The notes beneath the pieces are model-generated. The model had not been told where the DNA came from, did not search any database, and worked only from the letters and a program-made list of their open reading frames with translations. The position numbers and the translations under genes are program-made. A stretch of 64,000 nt of DNA from positions 63,129,562 through 63,193,561 of the forward strand of contig CM047426.1 in NCBI GenBank assembly GCA_026168455.1. Reading direction: 5' to 3'. Positions 52,526 to 63,960 of the stretch are shown here, one piece after another (positions within the stretch are counted from its first letter, which is position 1; the number at the start of each line of letters is the position of its first letter). Source of the stretch: Theocolax elegans (Eukaryota > Arthropoda > Insecta > Hymenoptera > Cerocephalidae).

Positions 52526-53599
52526 TTACTAAAAAAATAGAAAATATAACAAAACTTCAGAAACAAGTAAAATTATATAATACTAAAACCAAAATTCCCA
52601 TTAGATAAGCTATCTTCTGAAAACCTGTGTAACGAATTTAATATCATGATTGCCGTAATATAATAAATATCTGCATTGAGCGTCATCAAAAAAGTATTAA
52701 AAGACAGGTTAAAATATATTGTGTATCATGTAATTAATTATCTCGTTACAAAATGGAATTTGTAATAAAAAAAATATGACTGTTGAAATGTATACCTTAC
52801 CACCACGTCCTCGTCGTAAGAGTCGGATAACAACATTGATATGTTGGCTAACGCTGGAAGGAAAAATTTATTTTACAGATCCACTGCCATCAACTATACT
52901 CGACAAATCAAAATAGCCTGCTGTTCGACAAAACTTACAGACTTCAAAAAAGAATCAGAGTTTCCCAAAATACAACGACCGAAAGTTTAATTCTTATAAT
53001 AACGTATAAACAGGTATTTAAAATTATTAATTAAAAACTTAAATTTGTTAAAATTTTACAATTAGAATTATATTTGCATATATCATGTATAAAATATTTC
53101 GACAGAGCCGCCATTTAGATACAATCACTTACCCAACGTGCGTAAAAAATGATTTTCATAACACTCAATTTTATAATAACAAATACTATACAGATTCTAT
53201 TAAATACCAAAATTTTTAAATATGCATTATAAAAACCATCACTTTGAAATAATACTACATTCACATACAAATTAAAACCATATATAACACAACGACAGTA
53301 TTATATACCACTTTATAAAAAATTTTACTACCGACATTAAAGAAAAATATAATTTATGAGAGTATATAAAATGCTTATTATATTTTATGTATTCTGTAAA
53401 CACAATATATTACATCAATTTATTTAAAATTACGATACCCCCCCAAATGGAAATTATTTTATGTGTGTGCATTTTAAATATATTAAATATATGGACATAT
53501 TTCACTTTCTTTCTGAACACACGCACACACACCTTCTTTATAATAATCTATAATGATTATTTTTACACAGACACAATATATATATATATATATATATAT
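52526..53599. other. AT-rich DNA, no gene recognised
   Basis: Short frames without recognisable motifs. A (TA)n run at 53575-53599 leads into the palindrome. Confidence 0.5.
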
Positions 53600-54595
53600 G
53601 AGGTATTCCACGTGAAGTGGTCCGATCAAAATTTTAAAATGCACCAAATTTTGGGTACACTTTGCAAATGTTTTTCAGAATACAGAAAAAAATTTTTAGG
53701 TACTGGAATCTATTTGCTCAAAAGTTATTCTAACCTCAAAAAGTGAATTTTTCCATATTTTTTTCAACACCAGCTGGGTTTACCGCTATCTAACTCAAAA
53801 TCTATCAACTTTTACTATAGAACATTATATGTAACATTCGTTGCTAATTATATCTAGAATTTATTCTTCTGGGTTAGAATTTCTAATCTCAAGGTCAATG
53901 TTACATAAACTACATGTCAATATTCAACTTAAAAAAAGTGCAAGTGCGCCACCTTTGATTTTTTCATCCAAAAGTTTAAAAGAAAGCTTGGAGCAATACC
54001 TTTCAAATGGTCTGTAGCATTTTTATGGCCTCCAATTCTGTAAAAAGTTATGACAATTTAAAGAAAGACAAAAAATTCACAAAAATTAACATGATAATTC
54101 CCATTTAAATTTTTAAAAAAATTTCGTGTTTCTTTAAATTGTCATAACTTTTTACAGAATTGGAGGCCATAAAAATGCTACAGACCATTTGAAAGGTATT
54201 GCTCCAAGCTTTCTTTTAAACTTTTGGATGAAAAAATCAAAGGTGGCGCACTTGCACTTTTTTCAAGTTGAATATTGACATGTAGTTTATGTAACATTGA
54301 CCTTGAGATTAGAAATTCTAACCCAGAAGAATAAATTCTAGATATAATTAGCAACGAATGTTACATATAATGTTCTATAGTAAAAGTTGATAGATTTTGA
54401 GTTAGATAGCGGTAAACCCAGCTGGTGTTGAAAAAAATATGGAAAAATTCACTTTTTGAGGTTAGAATAACTTTTGAGCAAATAGATTCCAGTACCTAAA
54501 AATTTTTTTCTGTATTCTGAAAAACATTTGCAAAGTGTACCCAAAATTTGGTGCATTTTAAAATTTTGATCGGACCACTTCACGTGGAATACCTC
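53600..54595. mobile_element. Long palindrome: 467-bp inverted arms, 62-bp spacer
   Basis: The left arm is 53600-54066 and the right arm 54129-54595. Reading the right arm in reverse complement reproduces the left arm; I noticed one difference (CAACTTA versus CAACTTG). The ends are GAGGTATTCC and GGAATACCTC, each bordered by (TA)n. There is no coding sequence. It could be a foldback or MITE-type element with very long inverted repeats and a TA target, or a palindromic duplication. Confidence 0.85.
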
Positions 54596-54785
54596 ATATA
54601 TATATATATATACTTATATATATATATACTTATATATATATATACTTATTTTTTACTCTTTGTCATATTTATTTTCTTTCTGTATTTAATTCTATCATTA
54701 TTAGCGTCAAAATTTAACAGTATACTTTTCTTTCCTTAACTTACACTGTTACAGAGCCCTTATTATGTTACTATTAAACATATAT
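54596..54785. repeat. (TA)n microsatellites between palindrome and Penelope P5
   Basis: Several TATATATATATACT blocks near 54600-54650 and ATATACATATATACATAT-like runs near 54778-54810. They are the borders of the neighbouring elements. Confidence 0.8.
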
Positions 54786-54815
54786 ACATATATACATATA
54801 AACATATATGTATAT

Positions 54816-55112
54816 AAGTTTAATTGTAAAAATTGTTTGGCTACATATATAGGTGAAACAAAACGTGGTCTTAAAACAAGAATTAAAGAACATCAAAAAA
54901 ATAATAACCCGGATGCAGTTGTTACTGCACAGATTGCAAATAATAAAGATCATGAATTTAATTGGACGAATGTAAAAATATTAGACTATGAACCTTGTTA
55001 TAAAAAACGTTTAATTTCAGAAATGTTATATATTAATTATTATAACGGTACTTTAAATAGAAAAGAAGATACACAATTTCTACACCGACAATATACAAAT
55101 ATAATGGTTTGA
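54816..55112 (+). pseudogene. Penelope P5 GIY-YIG endonuclease fragment
   Basis: The frame begins in microsatellite (spurious start) and from about 54816 reads YKFNCKNCLATYIGETKRGL, with the CxxC pair and YIG core, then KTRIKEHQKNNNPDAVVTAQ with the catalytic Arg, and KRLISEMLYINYYN with the catalytic Glu, and ends at 55112 in a normal Penelope C-terminus. The reverse transcriptase is missing. No internal stop is present. Confidence 0.85.
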
Positions 55113-55346
55113 TTTAACTTTGACCTATGTATGTAGATAAAACAATCGATGTATTACTTACACATTCAAAATTTGTTTTGATATAAATACAGGTGCTTTC
55201 CATATGTTCTTGTTATTCGACTTAGCTCCTTGAGCAGTATTAATTGTTTTCGTTTGTTCAGTGTCATAGGTATATAACGGTTTTCTATAATTGTCTATAT
55301 TGATGTATTGTTATAATTTATATAGTTGTGTTCAATAAATATTTCA

Positions 55347-55388
55347 GTACCTGAAGAGGTCTGCAAATAAGCAGATGAAACGTCGTAC
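55347..55388 (+). ncRNA. Hammerhead ribozyme motif, Penelope P5
   Basis: GTAC, CTGAAGAG (CUGANGA permits A), stem GTCTGC/GCAGAT around AAATAA with a terminal G-U pair, then GAAAC, GTC and GTAC. Core positions are conserved and GTAC/GTAC can pair as helix I. Confidence 0.7.
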
Positions 55389-55439
55389 AAAAAAGTAAAA
55401 ATTTGTGTTTTTTACTGAGTGACCCTCATCATCGCAACA

Positions 55440-55998
55440 ATTATTTAATATATACATTTACATCTGCGACCCACAGAGAGCCTTGCGTATATAGTCTCGG
55501 CGCACATGCGCAGACTTGTTCGCACTAGATTCATGGCGCACGAGCGCCTCGAATCGAACGTCTCGGCGCGCTTGCGCAGACGTGCACATGTTTACACCTG
55601 TGGCCCACAGAGTGCTACGCGTTTATGGTCTCGGCGCGCACGCGCAGACGTACTCGCACATGGAGACACAAGCTCTTACGGCGGGCGGGGCCGCTTGCTC
55701 CCCCGCCTCCGGCTGCGCGATTGGTTGTGGATAACGTGTCTTCTGCGCCGAAGTCGCGTGGCGGAGGTTGGTGGGGGGGGGGGCATCCGGTTGTCCCGAC
55801 CGCTACTGCTCCGCGCGATCGGCCCCGGGTAACGTGTTTCCTGGGTCGTAGTCGCGCGGGGAGGCACCCAAGCCCCATCTATACCCTCCCTCGGGTCCTG
55901 TGCGATCGGTCATGGGAGATGTGCATTCCATGTCGCGATTGCAAATGTGTGGGGGGAGGGGTAGCACTCACCTCACTATTTTTCTGCTTCTAGGCAAC
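55440..55998 (+). other. GC-rich leader upstream of BEL2 gag
   Basis: Unlike its AT-rich surroundings, this stretch is rich in CpG. A roughly 150-base unit occurs twice (landmarks GCCCACAGAG(T/A)G, TATA(G/)TCTCGGCGC and TGCGCAGAC), and an 11-12-base G run lies at 55772-55783. TGCGCA words resemble NRF-1-type sites. Just before gag is TTTCTGCTTCTAG, which looks like a splice acceptor. I could not find in it the LTR sequence present at 62314-62644. Confidence 0.5.
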
Positions 55999-57309
55999 AT
56001 GAGCAACCCAAGCATCCTCGTAGCCCAGGAGACTCTGATGAGCGTCATCGCCGGTACCGCGGAGGAAATTAACTCCCGATCACGAGACGAGTGGACTCCG
56101 GGTCTCATCGAGAGCAGCCTCGAGATCTTGGAGTCGCAATGGCACGACTTTCTCGGAAACCACCTAGCACTACTGAACAACCGAGGAACCGAGGAGGTCG
56201 AGCGCTACTTCGAGACCGACAACTATCGGACGCTTCAATCGATGTATATCGGTGCCCGAGGCCGATTATATGATGTTCGAGGCCGGACATCATCGCCTCC
56301 GACCAGAATCTCAATGACCGATGACCATCAAAGACGAGGTGCCATCAAACTTCCTCGATTCAACATTCCACGATTCGACGGGAAATCATCGGAGTGGGAA
56401 TCGTTCCGCGACCTGTTCAAGGCAATGGTCCACGACAACGCCAGCCTCAGCGAAGTTGAAAAGCTTCACTTTCTCAAGACTCACGTTGACGATGAGGCAA
56501 AGAGGGCGCTCGACCATCTCCAGGTCATCGCCTCAAACTACGACGTTGCGTGGAGGATCCTGGAAGAGCGCTACGATCAACCATGCCTGTTGGTGCAACA
56601 TCACCTACGGTCGCTGATGCAGCGCCCTATATTGAAAAGGGAATCCGGGACCGAGCTTCGAAAATTGGAGGATAGCCTGGAGTGCCACCGCAGCCAGCTT
56701 CAAGCCCTAGGACGCCCAGTCGAGTCGTGGGACGACTGGTTCGTCACCTTGACCTCCGACCAATTGGATTCTGCAACGAGACGCGTCTGGGAGGACGAGT
56801 TGGCGCGCGAGGGCAGCACGGGCAATACCACGCCCAGCTACAAGCAGCTCGTGACGTTCCTTCAACGCCGTGCCCAGACCCTAACTGCGATTGAAAACAC
56901 ACCCTCGCAGGAAGCGCTGGTCCGCATACGACCTGCAGCCGGGCCGCGCTCACTCAACACGTTGGCAACTAACCAATCGACACGGGACTGACCAGCCTGC
57001 CACGCCTCTCATCGGGCTTGGCAATGTGATGCTTTCCGCAGTCTTCCTCCAGCCCAGCGCAAGACCATGGCCGCCAACAGCAACCTGTGCTTTAACTGCC
57101 TCTCACCGAATCACACCATCAGGGTATATCCGTCGAATGGAACTTGCCGCGAATGCGGGGAACGTCACCACTCCCTGCTCCACTCCGTTCTGGGCAAGCA
57201 ACTCCAGAGACCCATCCAGGCCGAGACTCCGGAAAAGATGGCCAAGATCAACACAAACGCCACTAGTACCCAACCTCGGGCCAACGAGGATAGCGGAACC
57301 TCACAATGA
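55999..57309 (+). pseudogene. BEL2 Gag
   Basis: The ATG at 55999 opens a frame that runs to 56991. It holds the BEL/Pao Gag core with LPRFNIPRFDGKSSEWESFR, LHFLKTHVDDEAKRALDHLQ and ESWDDWFVTLTSD, as in BEL1. Beyond 56991 a frameshift leads to the frame 57067-57309 with a zinc-knuckle remnant: CFNCLSPNHTIRVY (the last Cys is Tyr) and CRECGERHHSLLH. The frame at 55900-55998 is leader, not Gag. It would form particles and bind RNA. Confidence 0.85.
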
Positions 57310-57333
57310 CAATCAGTACTCCCCACGGCTATC

Positions 57334-58197
57334 ATGACCCTCAGTGACGGGCGACAGCATCATCGTCGAGCAAGAGCGCTGCTAGATCCCTGTTCTGAGG
57401 CCACACTGGTGCGCCACGAGATCGTCCGATGCCTCGGGCAAGACAGAAGAAAGGTAAACGTTGGCATTGCAGGAGTTGGCGGGCACCGACTGGAGTCCGC
57501 CAGTACTCGAGCTTACCTGTATGTGCACGGCATCAAGGGCGCTCCGACGCTGCGGGTGGAGGTATACGGCCTGCGCCGGATCGGCATCATCACCCCGACT
57601 CAGGAACTCCCGGCTGACTTGGTACAGGCCGCATCCGGGTTCGAGTTAGCTGACCCCGAGTTCCATCGTCTAGGGAAGGTAGACATTGTGCTGGGGGCCG
57701 GCGCATGTGCCCAGGTTCTGCTTCCGGGCCAGAGGCGCATCGGCCCCATGATCGCCCAGGAAACTATATTTGGGTGGATGTTGACTGGTGCTTCACCACG
57801 CCTCGCGCCCGCCTCGGCGGTGCTGAGTCCAGCCTTGTGCGCTTGTCAACCCGAAAGCGAACCCCTGGCCTTCGAGAACTTGCTCGGATTAATGCGGAGA
57901 TTCTGGGCTACCGAGGAGCTGCCCACTGTGAGCAGACTCTCTTGCGCTGGCTCCGAGTGCGAGCGACTCTCTGCAACTCAACATATCCGTGAGAGCAGTG
58001 GACGATATGTGGTTCCGTTGCCGATCAAAGGAGACCAGCTGCACTCGCTGGGAGACAGCATAAAGACGGCCAATCAGGTGCTTCTGGCGATGCATCGACG
58101 CATGCGGGCGGACCCGGAGCTCAGAAAAGAATACTGCCATTTTATGGCAGAATATCTACGACTGGGCCACATGCCCCTTCTCCGAGCGAGAGATTGA
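57334..58197 (+). pseudogene. BEL2 protease and linker to reverse transcriptase
   Basis: The aspartic protease motif reads ALLDPCSEATLV; the D-S/T-G consensus is changed to D-P-C, so the Gly is lost. The BEL linker follows with VLGAGACAQVLLPG, ETIFGWMLTG and NLLGLMRRFWATEELP, then the Pao-type HMPLLRARD. A TGA ends the frame at 58197, and the reverse transcriptase continues in another frame about 25 bases later. Confidence 0.75.
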
Positions 58198-58222
58198 GGA
58201 CGCCGGAGTTCCGGTCAACTAA

Positions 58223-59476
58223 TTGCCTCATCACGCTATCTGGCAGCGCAGCGACGGGGGTCGCAAGCTCCGAATCGTGTTCAACGCCTCAAGGCCTACC
58301 GCCTCTGGGTCTACCCTCAACGACGTTCTGTATGCGGGCCCAAAACTGCAGAACGACCTCGCTCTGGTCGTGGCGCGTTGGCGGCGCCATAGGGTAGTGT
58401 TCTGCGCCGACATTCAGATGATGTTCCGACAAATCAAAGTCCTACCGAGTCACAGTCATCTGCAGCGAATCCTCTGGAGCCCTGATCGTGGAGCTCCTAT
58501 AGCGCACTACGCGCTTCAAACCGTCACCTATGGCGTCAACTGCTCGCCATACCTGTCCCTGCGGTGTCTCCAGCAGCTGTGTTGCGATGAGGGCGCACCG
58601 TTTCCGAAAGCGGTTGACGCCATTAAACGTGACCTCTACGTGGACGACTTCTTGTGCGGCACAGATACCCTGGAATCCGCCAACGACCGCAATCATCAGT
58701 TGATCCGCCTCCTCGCGGCGGGCGGATTCACCCTAAAAAAGTGGGTTTTAAACAGCACGGAACTATTGAACGACGTCGACAGTGGTAACTGCCTTCGTCC
58801 CAACTGGCGCGAGCTTGCTAGTGGCGAGCCTGTCAGTCAACTCGGACTCTCATGGGACCCGGTCAAGGACGAATTCAGGTTCAGCCCTCCAAGAGAGACG
58901 CACGCCGACCACCTGACCAAACGGATGGCCTTGGCTGAGCTGGCCCGACTCTTCGATCCTGCTGGTTGGTTGGCACCTATCGTCATCACTGGGAAAATAC
59001 TCGTGCAGGATCTGTGGCGCGCCAAGATCGATTGGGACGAGGAGATCCCCGAACCCTGGAAGAGCAAATGGCGCCATCTACGTGGCGCCATCGCCGGGAT
59101 AGGCGATCTCTCGCTGCCTCGCTGGACCGACGGCGACGCCTCCGCTGGCGTGCAGCTTCACGCCTTCGCCGATGCCAGCCGCAGAGCTATCGCCGCGGTG
59201 ATCTACAGCCGAGTCATTGACGGCGAGGGCCGCGTCACCACGACTCTACTCATGGCAAAGACCAAGTTGACTCCAATGAGGGGCCTGCAGCCCCAGTCGC
59301 GAACCACCATTCCACGATTGGAGCTTCGCGCCACCTTGCTGGCTGCTAGGCTGCTGAGCACGCTGGCTGTAAGCCTCGAGGTCCCCCTGGCGGATTGTTT
59401 CGCTTGGAGCGACTCGCAGGTGGCTCTTCACTGGCTGCGGTCGGATGGATCGACGGGCCACGATTATATCGATAGT
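58223..59476 (+). pseudogene. BEL2 reverse transcriptase and RNase H
   Basis: The best-kept part of BEL2. It has KLRIVFNASRPTASGSTLND, FCADIQMMFRQIKV, TVTYGVNCSPYLSLR, the catalytic DLYVDDFLCG, the connection motif LARLFDPAGWLAPIV (deleted in BEL1), and the RNase H blocks LHAFADASRRAIAAVIY, LLMAKTKLTPM, TIPRLELRAT and FAWSDSQVALHW. A TGA at 59477 ends the frame, after which the same protein continues. Reverse transcriptase and RNase H convert element RNA to DNA in cytoplasmic particles. Confidence 0.9.
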
Positions 59477-59479
59477 TGA

Positions 59480-62279
59480 GTCAGTCACGTAGAGGAACTG
59501 GTGCCGTCGGTGCTATGGAGGCACGTTTCGACGCTGGAGAATCCGGCCGACGCCGCCACCCGAGGACTGAACGTGAAAGAACTTCATGACCATCGCTTAT
59601 GGTGGAGCGGACCCGAATGGCTCAAAGGGCCCATTAATACTTGGCCCATGGCGGCACCTCCTGTCGAGCCCGCTTGCTGCGCGCCTCAAGGGGACACCTG
59701 CCTGAGTTGCCAATTCACGCAACTCCCTCCAGGGGACGAGTATCCCATCACCAGTTTCTCGAACCTGGGTCGGCTTTCGCGAGTCACAGTGCTCTGCCGA
59801 CGATTCGCTCACCGTTAGGCGGGCGGCGAGACCACCAGCCCTCTCCGCCCCGCCACTGTCGAGGAGCTCAACAAGGAGTTCGTCGCCTGTGCTCGTCTGA
59901 CACAGCGGTGCCACTTCGGGACCGACTTGGAGCGCTTGCGGCGTGGATCACCCGTGAGAAGCAGCAGCACATTGCAGACGCTCGCACCGTTCCTCGACGA
60001 GGAAGGTGTACTTCGCGTTGGGGGTCGCATCCAGCGGTCTCTGCTGAACTACGATCAGAAGCATCTAATAATCTTGGATCGCAGAAGCCACCTAGCGCTG
60101 TTGGTGATCGAATGAGCGCACCAGCGGAGCCTTCACGGTGGTTTCCGCTCCACCTACGTCCAGACGCTCTAAAAAGCGTGGATCATCGGGGCGCGGAACA
60201 CGATCCGAAATTATGTGTGGAACTGTGTCGTTTGCGCCAGGGTCGCGGCGCGTCCACTTTAGCAGATGATGGCCGGGCTACCGGAGTCTCGCGTCACCCC
60301 AAGCCGGCCATTCAGTCGGTGTGGCCTCGACTACGCGGGACCCTTCGCCGTACTCAGGTCCAAAGGGCGAGGCATGAGGACCACCAAGGGCTACGTGGCC
60401 CTGTTTGTGTGATTTACCACCAAAGCTGTTCACCTTGAGCTCGTTGGAGACCTGACCACTGACAGTTTAATCGCAGCACTCACTCGCTTCCGAGGGCGCC
60501 GTGGCGCCCCAAAAGAGATCTGGAGCGACAACGCCACAAACTTCCATGGCGCCGACTCCTGCAGGCTGCGGAGCTTGGATGGAAGTTGGTTGAGAGGAGT
60601 TTGGCGCAGGAGGGCATAACTTGGCGCTTCATCCCTCCCTCCGCTCCACATTTCGGAGGCATCTGGGAGTCCAACATTCGATCTGCGAAACTTGCGCCGA
60701 GTCCTGGGCCCCCGTAGACTCACGTACGAGGAGTTCAGTACGTTTCTTGTTGAGGTTGTAACGTGGTATTTCGTCCTAATACCAGTTACAAGTTATTTAT
60801 TTATTAATACAGGGACGACGGCCCCGAAGAACGCGTCTTTGCCGTCGCCGTGGGTTAATAGTTAACCCGTCGGGACACGGTAGCGGAGATAGGACGATCT
60901 CCTACGTACCGACACACGTGGCGGGAAAATCGGGAATCGGAAGGTTATTTGCGGGTTAAATTATAATTAAAATGATAACGCGACCGTTCAGTTAAAATAA
61001 TATCAATAAGTATTTATTTAACAAATTACACGGAGGTGCCCGACAATAATTAACGGGGCGTTCTCCCGGTCGCGTGGTATATACGCGGCAAGCAGGGGCT
61101 GCCCCCGTGCTCGCCCCGCGCAATACCTATTCGATTTCGGTAGCACCGGTGTGCTACCGAACAAACATACGTGCACACTCACACAACACACTCTAAGGTA
61201 TACCGACCAATGCCGGGTACTTACCGGGCTGGCTTGTCGGCGCCCCGACGTCTGCTGGCCGGTGGAGTCGGCCCGGTTTCCCGTCGTCCTCGACGGTGAT
61301 CTGCAGGTGCGGCCTGATGCCGCGGCGATTCGCCTACCTCGGGGAACACTCAACCCGAGGTATCTGGTCCTTCGCACTGCACTTACACGAACTCACAAGC
61401 ACTCGCGTACGGCTTCCCGGAGCACGGACGAACCGGTCCGGTACTTCCTGTGGCGCGCGAAACTAACGTGACGATGTGTAAAGGATAATGCTGTCGCGGT
61501 CAAGACCGGCAGCGTACTGAGCTTTTCGGGAATTGTCGCATTCCCAAAAAGTATCTAACACACACACACAATAACAATTGTATATACGGATGCTCGCACA
61601 CATCCTCGGTCGTCGACATAAACACGCGTGTCTTGTAGCCTTGAAGAGGCAACGCACGAAACAATAACAACGTGCGAGATTTTAAGATATAATATTTAAT
61701 ACATACTACGAAATAATATAATACATTAAGTATTATTTATTTCATTGCAACGACGTCTCGTCGCAAGGTAGAGATGATCCTCAATTGTCGCCCGCTGGCG
61801 CCTCTTTCTGGGGACCCGGAGGATCTGGATGCCCTCACCCCATCACACTTCCTGATCGGCGACATCGCAACTTCGGTGGCTTGCCCCCCCATGGATGACC
61901 GCACTGTTGACCACCTTGAGCACTGGCGGCTGATCCTGGGACTCAGGGACCGCTTTTGGACTCGTTAGAGTGCAGAATATTTGACACTCTTCAACAGAGG
62001 TCTAAGTGGCATCGGCCGCAAGTCAATCTCGCCATTGGGGATTTGGTGGTCATCCTGGATACCACCCTCCTTAAGCCAAACGGTCGGTGGCTGTTGGGAC
62101 GAGTTGTCGCCGTTCATCCCGGCGATGACGGTCAGATTCGGGTGGTCACGGTCTGCGCAAGGGATGGCCTTTTCCGGAGACCGGTGGTCAAACTGGTCAG
62201 GTTGCCGGTTCCGCCCTGCTCGGCTGCCGCAGAGTCGCCGTCGCACGGCGGACAGCGTGCGCCCGTCGAAGAACCATGA
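59480..62279 (+). pseudogene. BEL2 integrase region, many stops, split by solo LTR
   Basis: Pieces in several frames: HVSTLENPADAATRGL and HRLWWSGPEWLKGP (59500-59817), LRVGGRIQRS and HLALLVIE (to 60113), AHQRSLHGGFRSTY (zinc-binding His), GLDYAGPF (first Asp), HLELVGDLTTDSLIAALTRF, WSDNATNF (second Asp) and HFGGIWESN (Glu). A solo LTR occupies 60757-61765; the integrase resumes with EMILNCRPLAPL and HFLIGDIATS, and ends in LAIGDLVVILD and LLGRVVAVHPG. At least five stop codons or shifts precede the LTR insertion. Confidence 0.8.
60757..61765. mobile_element. Solo LTR, 1,009 bp, with AGGT target duplication
   Basis: It begins TGTAACGTGG and ends GTCGCA, so it has TG...CA ends. The four bases AGGT flank it on both sides (60753-60756 and 61766-61769). 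Leaving one AGGT in place joins the BEL2 integrase frame across the site. The interior has no coding sequence and no recognisable inner repeat. It is GC-richer than the host. A 4-bp duplication fits Gypsy-type elements and some others. Confidence 0.85.
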
Positions 62280-62313
62280 AGCATCCTTCGTTCGAGGAAC
62301 AAGGCGGGCGGGA

Positions 62314-62644
62314 TGTCGGGTCAAAAACCCGTATTCTCGTCAGATTACTCCCTCCTCCGTGCAGGCTTGCGCTCAGGGCGCGACGGCTGCGCGCGGGACC
62401 CCGGTGTGCGCGTGAGTTAGTTCACAACGGACAACCGACCGGTGCAGTCATCTCTTGCAAGGGGCAATCAACACAACCGACGCGGCTGGATTAGAGCGGA
62501 GCAGTGCGGTTCATACGTTAAGTTTATCAGTTCACTTGTTTTAGTTCATTAGTTCATTTGTTTAATTTATATACAGAATACAATTGAATAAAAGTAAACA
62601 GTTCGAGCCAAAGGGATTGCAGAGTTTTTATTTCCTTCGAACCA
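62314..62644 (+). repeat. Probable BEL2 3' LTR
   Basis: It is preceded by the purine-rich GGAACAAGGCGGGCGGGA, nearly the same as in BEL1. It starts TGTCGGGTC, contains AATAAAAG near 62586, and ends near CGAACCA at 62644. Only the start is well supported, since no 5' copy is available for comparison. Confidence 0.6.
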
Positions 62645-63649
62645 ATATCATTAGAATATTATTTAATTATTACTGTAAGACATGAGATGGCCAGAAATTA
62701 AAAGTAATAGTGTAAGATACTACAACGTTCTTATTATAAGACAATTAGGAAGGATGGTGTAAAAAATAATAAGATTTTATTATTTAAATTATATTATTAA
62801 TTTATTCAATTTAATTAAATATACAAATAAAATTCAAAAATTCAATATACTTTATATTATAGTTAAAAAATTATCGTAACGATGGCGCGTGTGTTAGTTG
62901 ACAAGGATAGACTGTTTTGACAAGTTCTCTTAAACGATACGCCTGTCAAAACATCTCAGGAAAAGGTAGGATCGCCGGTTACACCACGAGGATGCTTCCC
63001 GACTTGGACCTAGTTCTCCGTACGGATATGCCGGTCCTTACCTTGTTGGTCGTTTCCAGGAAAGGAACTGAATACCAAACATGGGACTTAGGCCCTTTAT
63101 ATACATGTAAGTATCCCGCCAATTTGACACACCAATACGAAGAAGGTACGTATGTATTAAATTAAAATTATAAACAATTTATAAATAATTTGACTCGATA
63201 TAATAAAATAAAATTCAAAAATATAAATTTTTACAATAATCTCAGTATAAATAAAAATATAATTATTATGTATTTAAACAATTTAAAATCTAGTAATACA
63301 TAGTTATTTGTTTATTGTTCACTTTGCAATAAACATCAGCAATATATTATACATAAAAATTTAAAAAATGATAGTATATAAACTATTTTAACAATACATA
63401 GTTGTAAATGTTATTTAAATCGTATATTTATTATTTATTTATTTATAGGTTATCTCAGCACGTGGACTTAGAGACATCAACATCGAAGGTTGGCGATATG
63501 GTGATACAGTTGGCAGCAGTACATCCCTATGACACGCGGGATAATTCAAAACTGACAACGCGGGAAATTCAAATATAGATAAGTATTCTTCATAATTAAA
63601 TACAATTTAAAGTTAAATAATTACTTATTTACTTTTTTTATTTTTAGAA
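62645..63649. other. AT-rich DNA with a weak exon-like pair
   Basis: The frame 62917-63165 (MTSSLKRYACQNIS...) has no recognisable domain. Inside it, at about 63147, a donor-like AAGGTACGTATG occurs, and an acceptor-like TTTATTTATAG lies at 63439-63449; joining them gives only a few more codons before a stop. This may be a chance arrangement. The rest is AT-rich and shows nothing. Confidence 0.25.
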
Positions 63650-63960
63650 AATGGACTGCTGCAATACTTTTCATTAAAAAAATCTGTTTTCAGATTGATA
63701 GAAATTTTTGCATGGTTCAAAATACTTGTCGATTTCAATTTGATTTCAGTTCTTTCAATTGCAGAAATTTTTTATATGAAATTTTCGTAATATTTAACAA
63801 AATGTTTAATTAATATTCAAAGAAACAGATAAAATAAGGGAGTTAGAATTAAAATTATTTATTTATCAGATAACAATGTCAGATTGAATTGCAGAATTTA
63901 TTTATCAGATAACAATTTTCAAAGTTTGATTAGAATAACGCAGGGACCATTACAAAACGA
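63650..63960 (-). repeat. Unclassified interspersed repeat, copy 3
   Basis: The minus strand repeats the word series of 38640-38990: TTTGAAAATTGTTATCTGAT, CTAACTCCCTTATTTTATCT, TTCTGCAATTGAAAGAACTG and CGACAAGTATTTTGAACCAT. The order and spacing are the same as in copy 1. No coding sequence. Confidence 0.7.

Larger units (their letters stand above)
54786..55425 (+). mobile_element. Penelope-like element P5, 3' part
   Basis: Plus-strand 3' part truncated at its 5' side within a TATA microsatellite. It holds most of the GIY-YIG endonuclease, a 3' untranslated region, a hammerhead motif and a 3' end at TGACCCTCATCA. The terminal CCCTCA agrees with P3 and P4. Confidence 0.85.
55440..62644 (+). 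mobile_element. BEL2: decayed BEL/Pao LTR retrotransposon
   Basis: Plus-strand element with gag, protease, reverse transcriptase, RNase H and integrase in the BEL/Pao order, a polypurine tract and a 3' LTR. The 5' LTR is not recognisable. A 1,009-bp solo LTR of another element splits the integrase. Many stops and frameshifts are present, so this copy is much older than BEL1, of which it is a relative but not a close copy. Confidence 0.85.

Noticed and set aside
55506..55993. Overlapping GC-rich frames (55506-55832, 55625-55993, 55615-55878) as host exons
   Set aside because: They overlap on both strands in a CpG-rich stretch, are low in complexity and show no domain. They follow from GC-rich composition.
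60661..61480. Frames in the solo LTR (61018-61377 and 61151-61471) as genes
   Set aside because: They overlap on opposite strands within an LTR bounded by a target-site duplication; no domain is seen.
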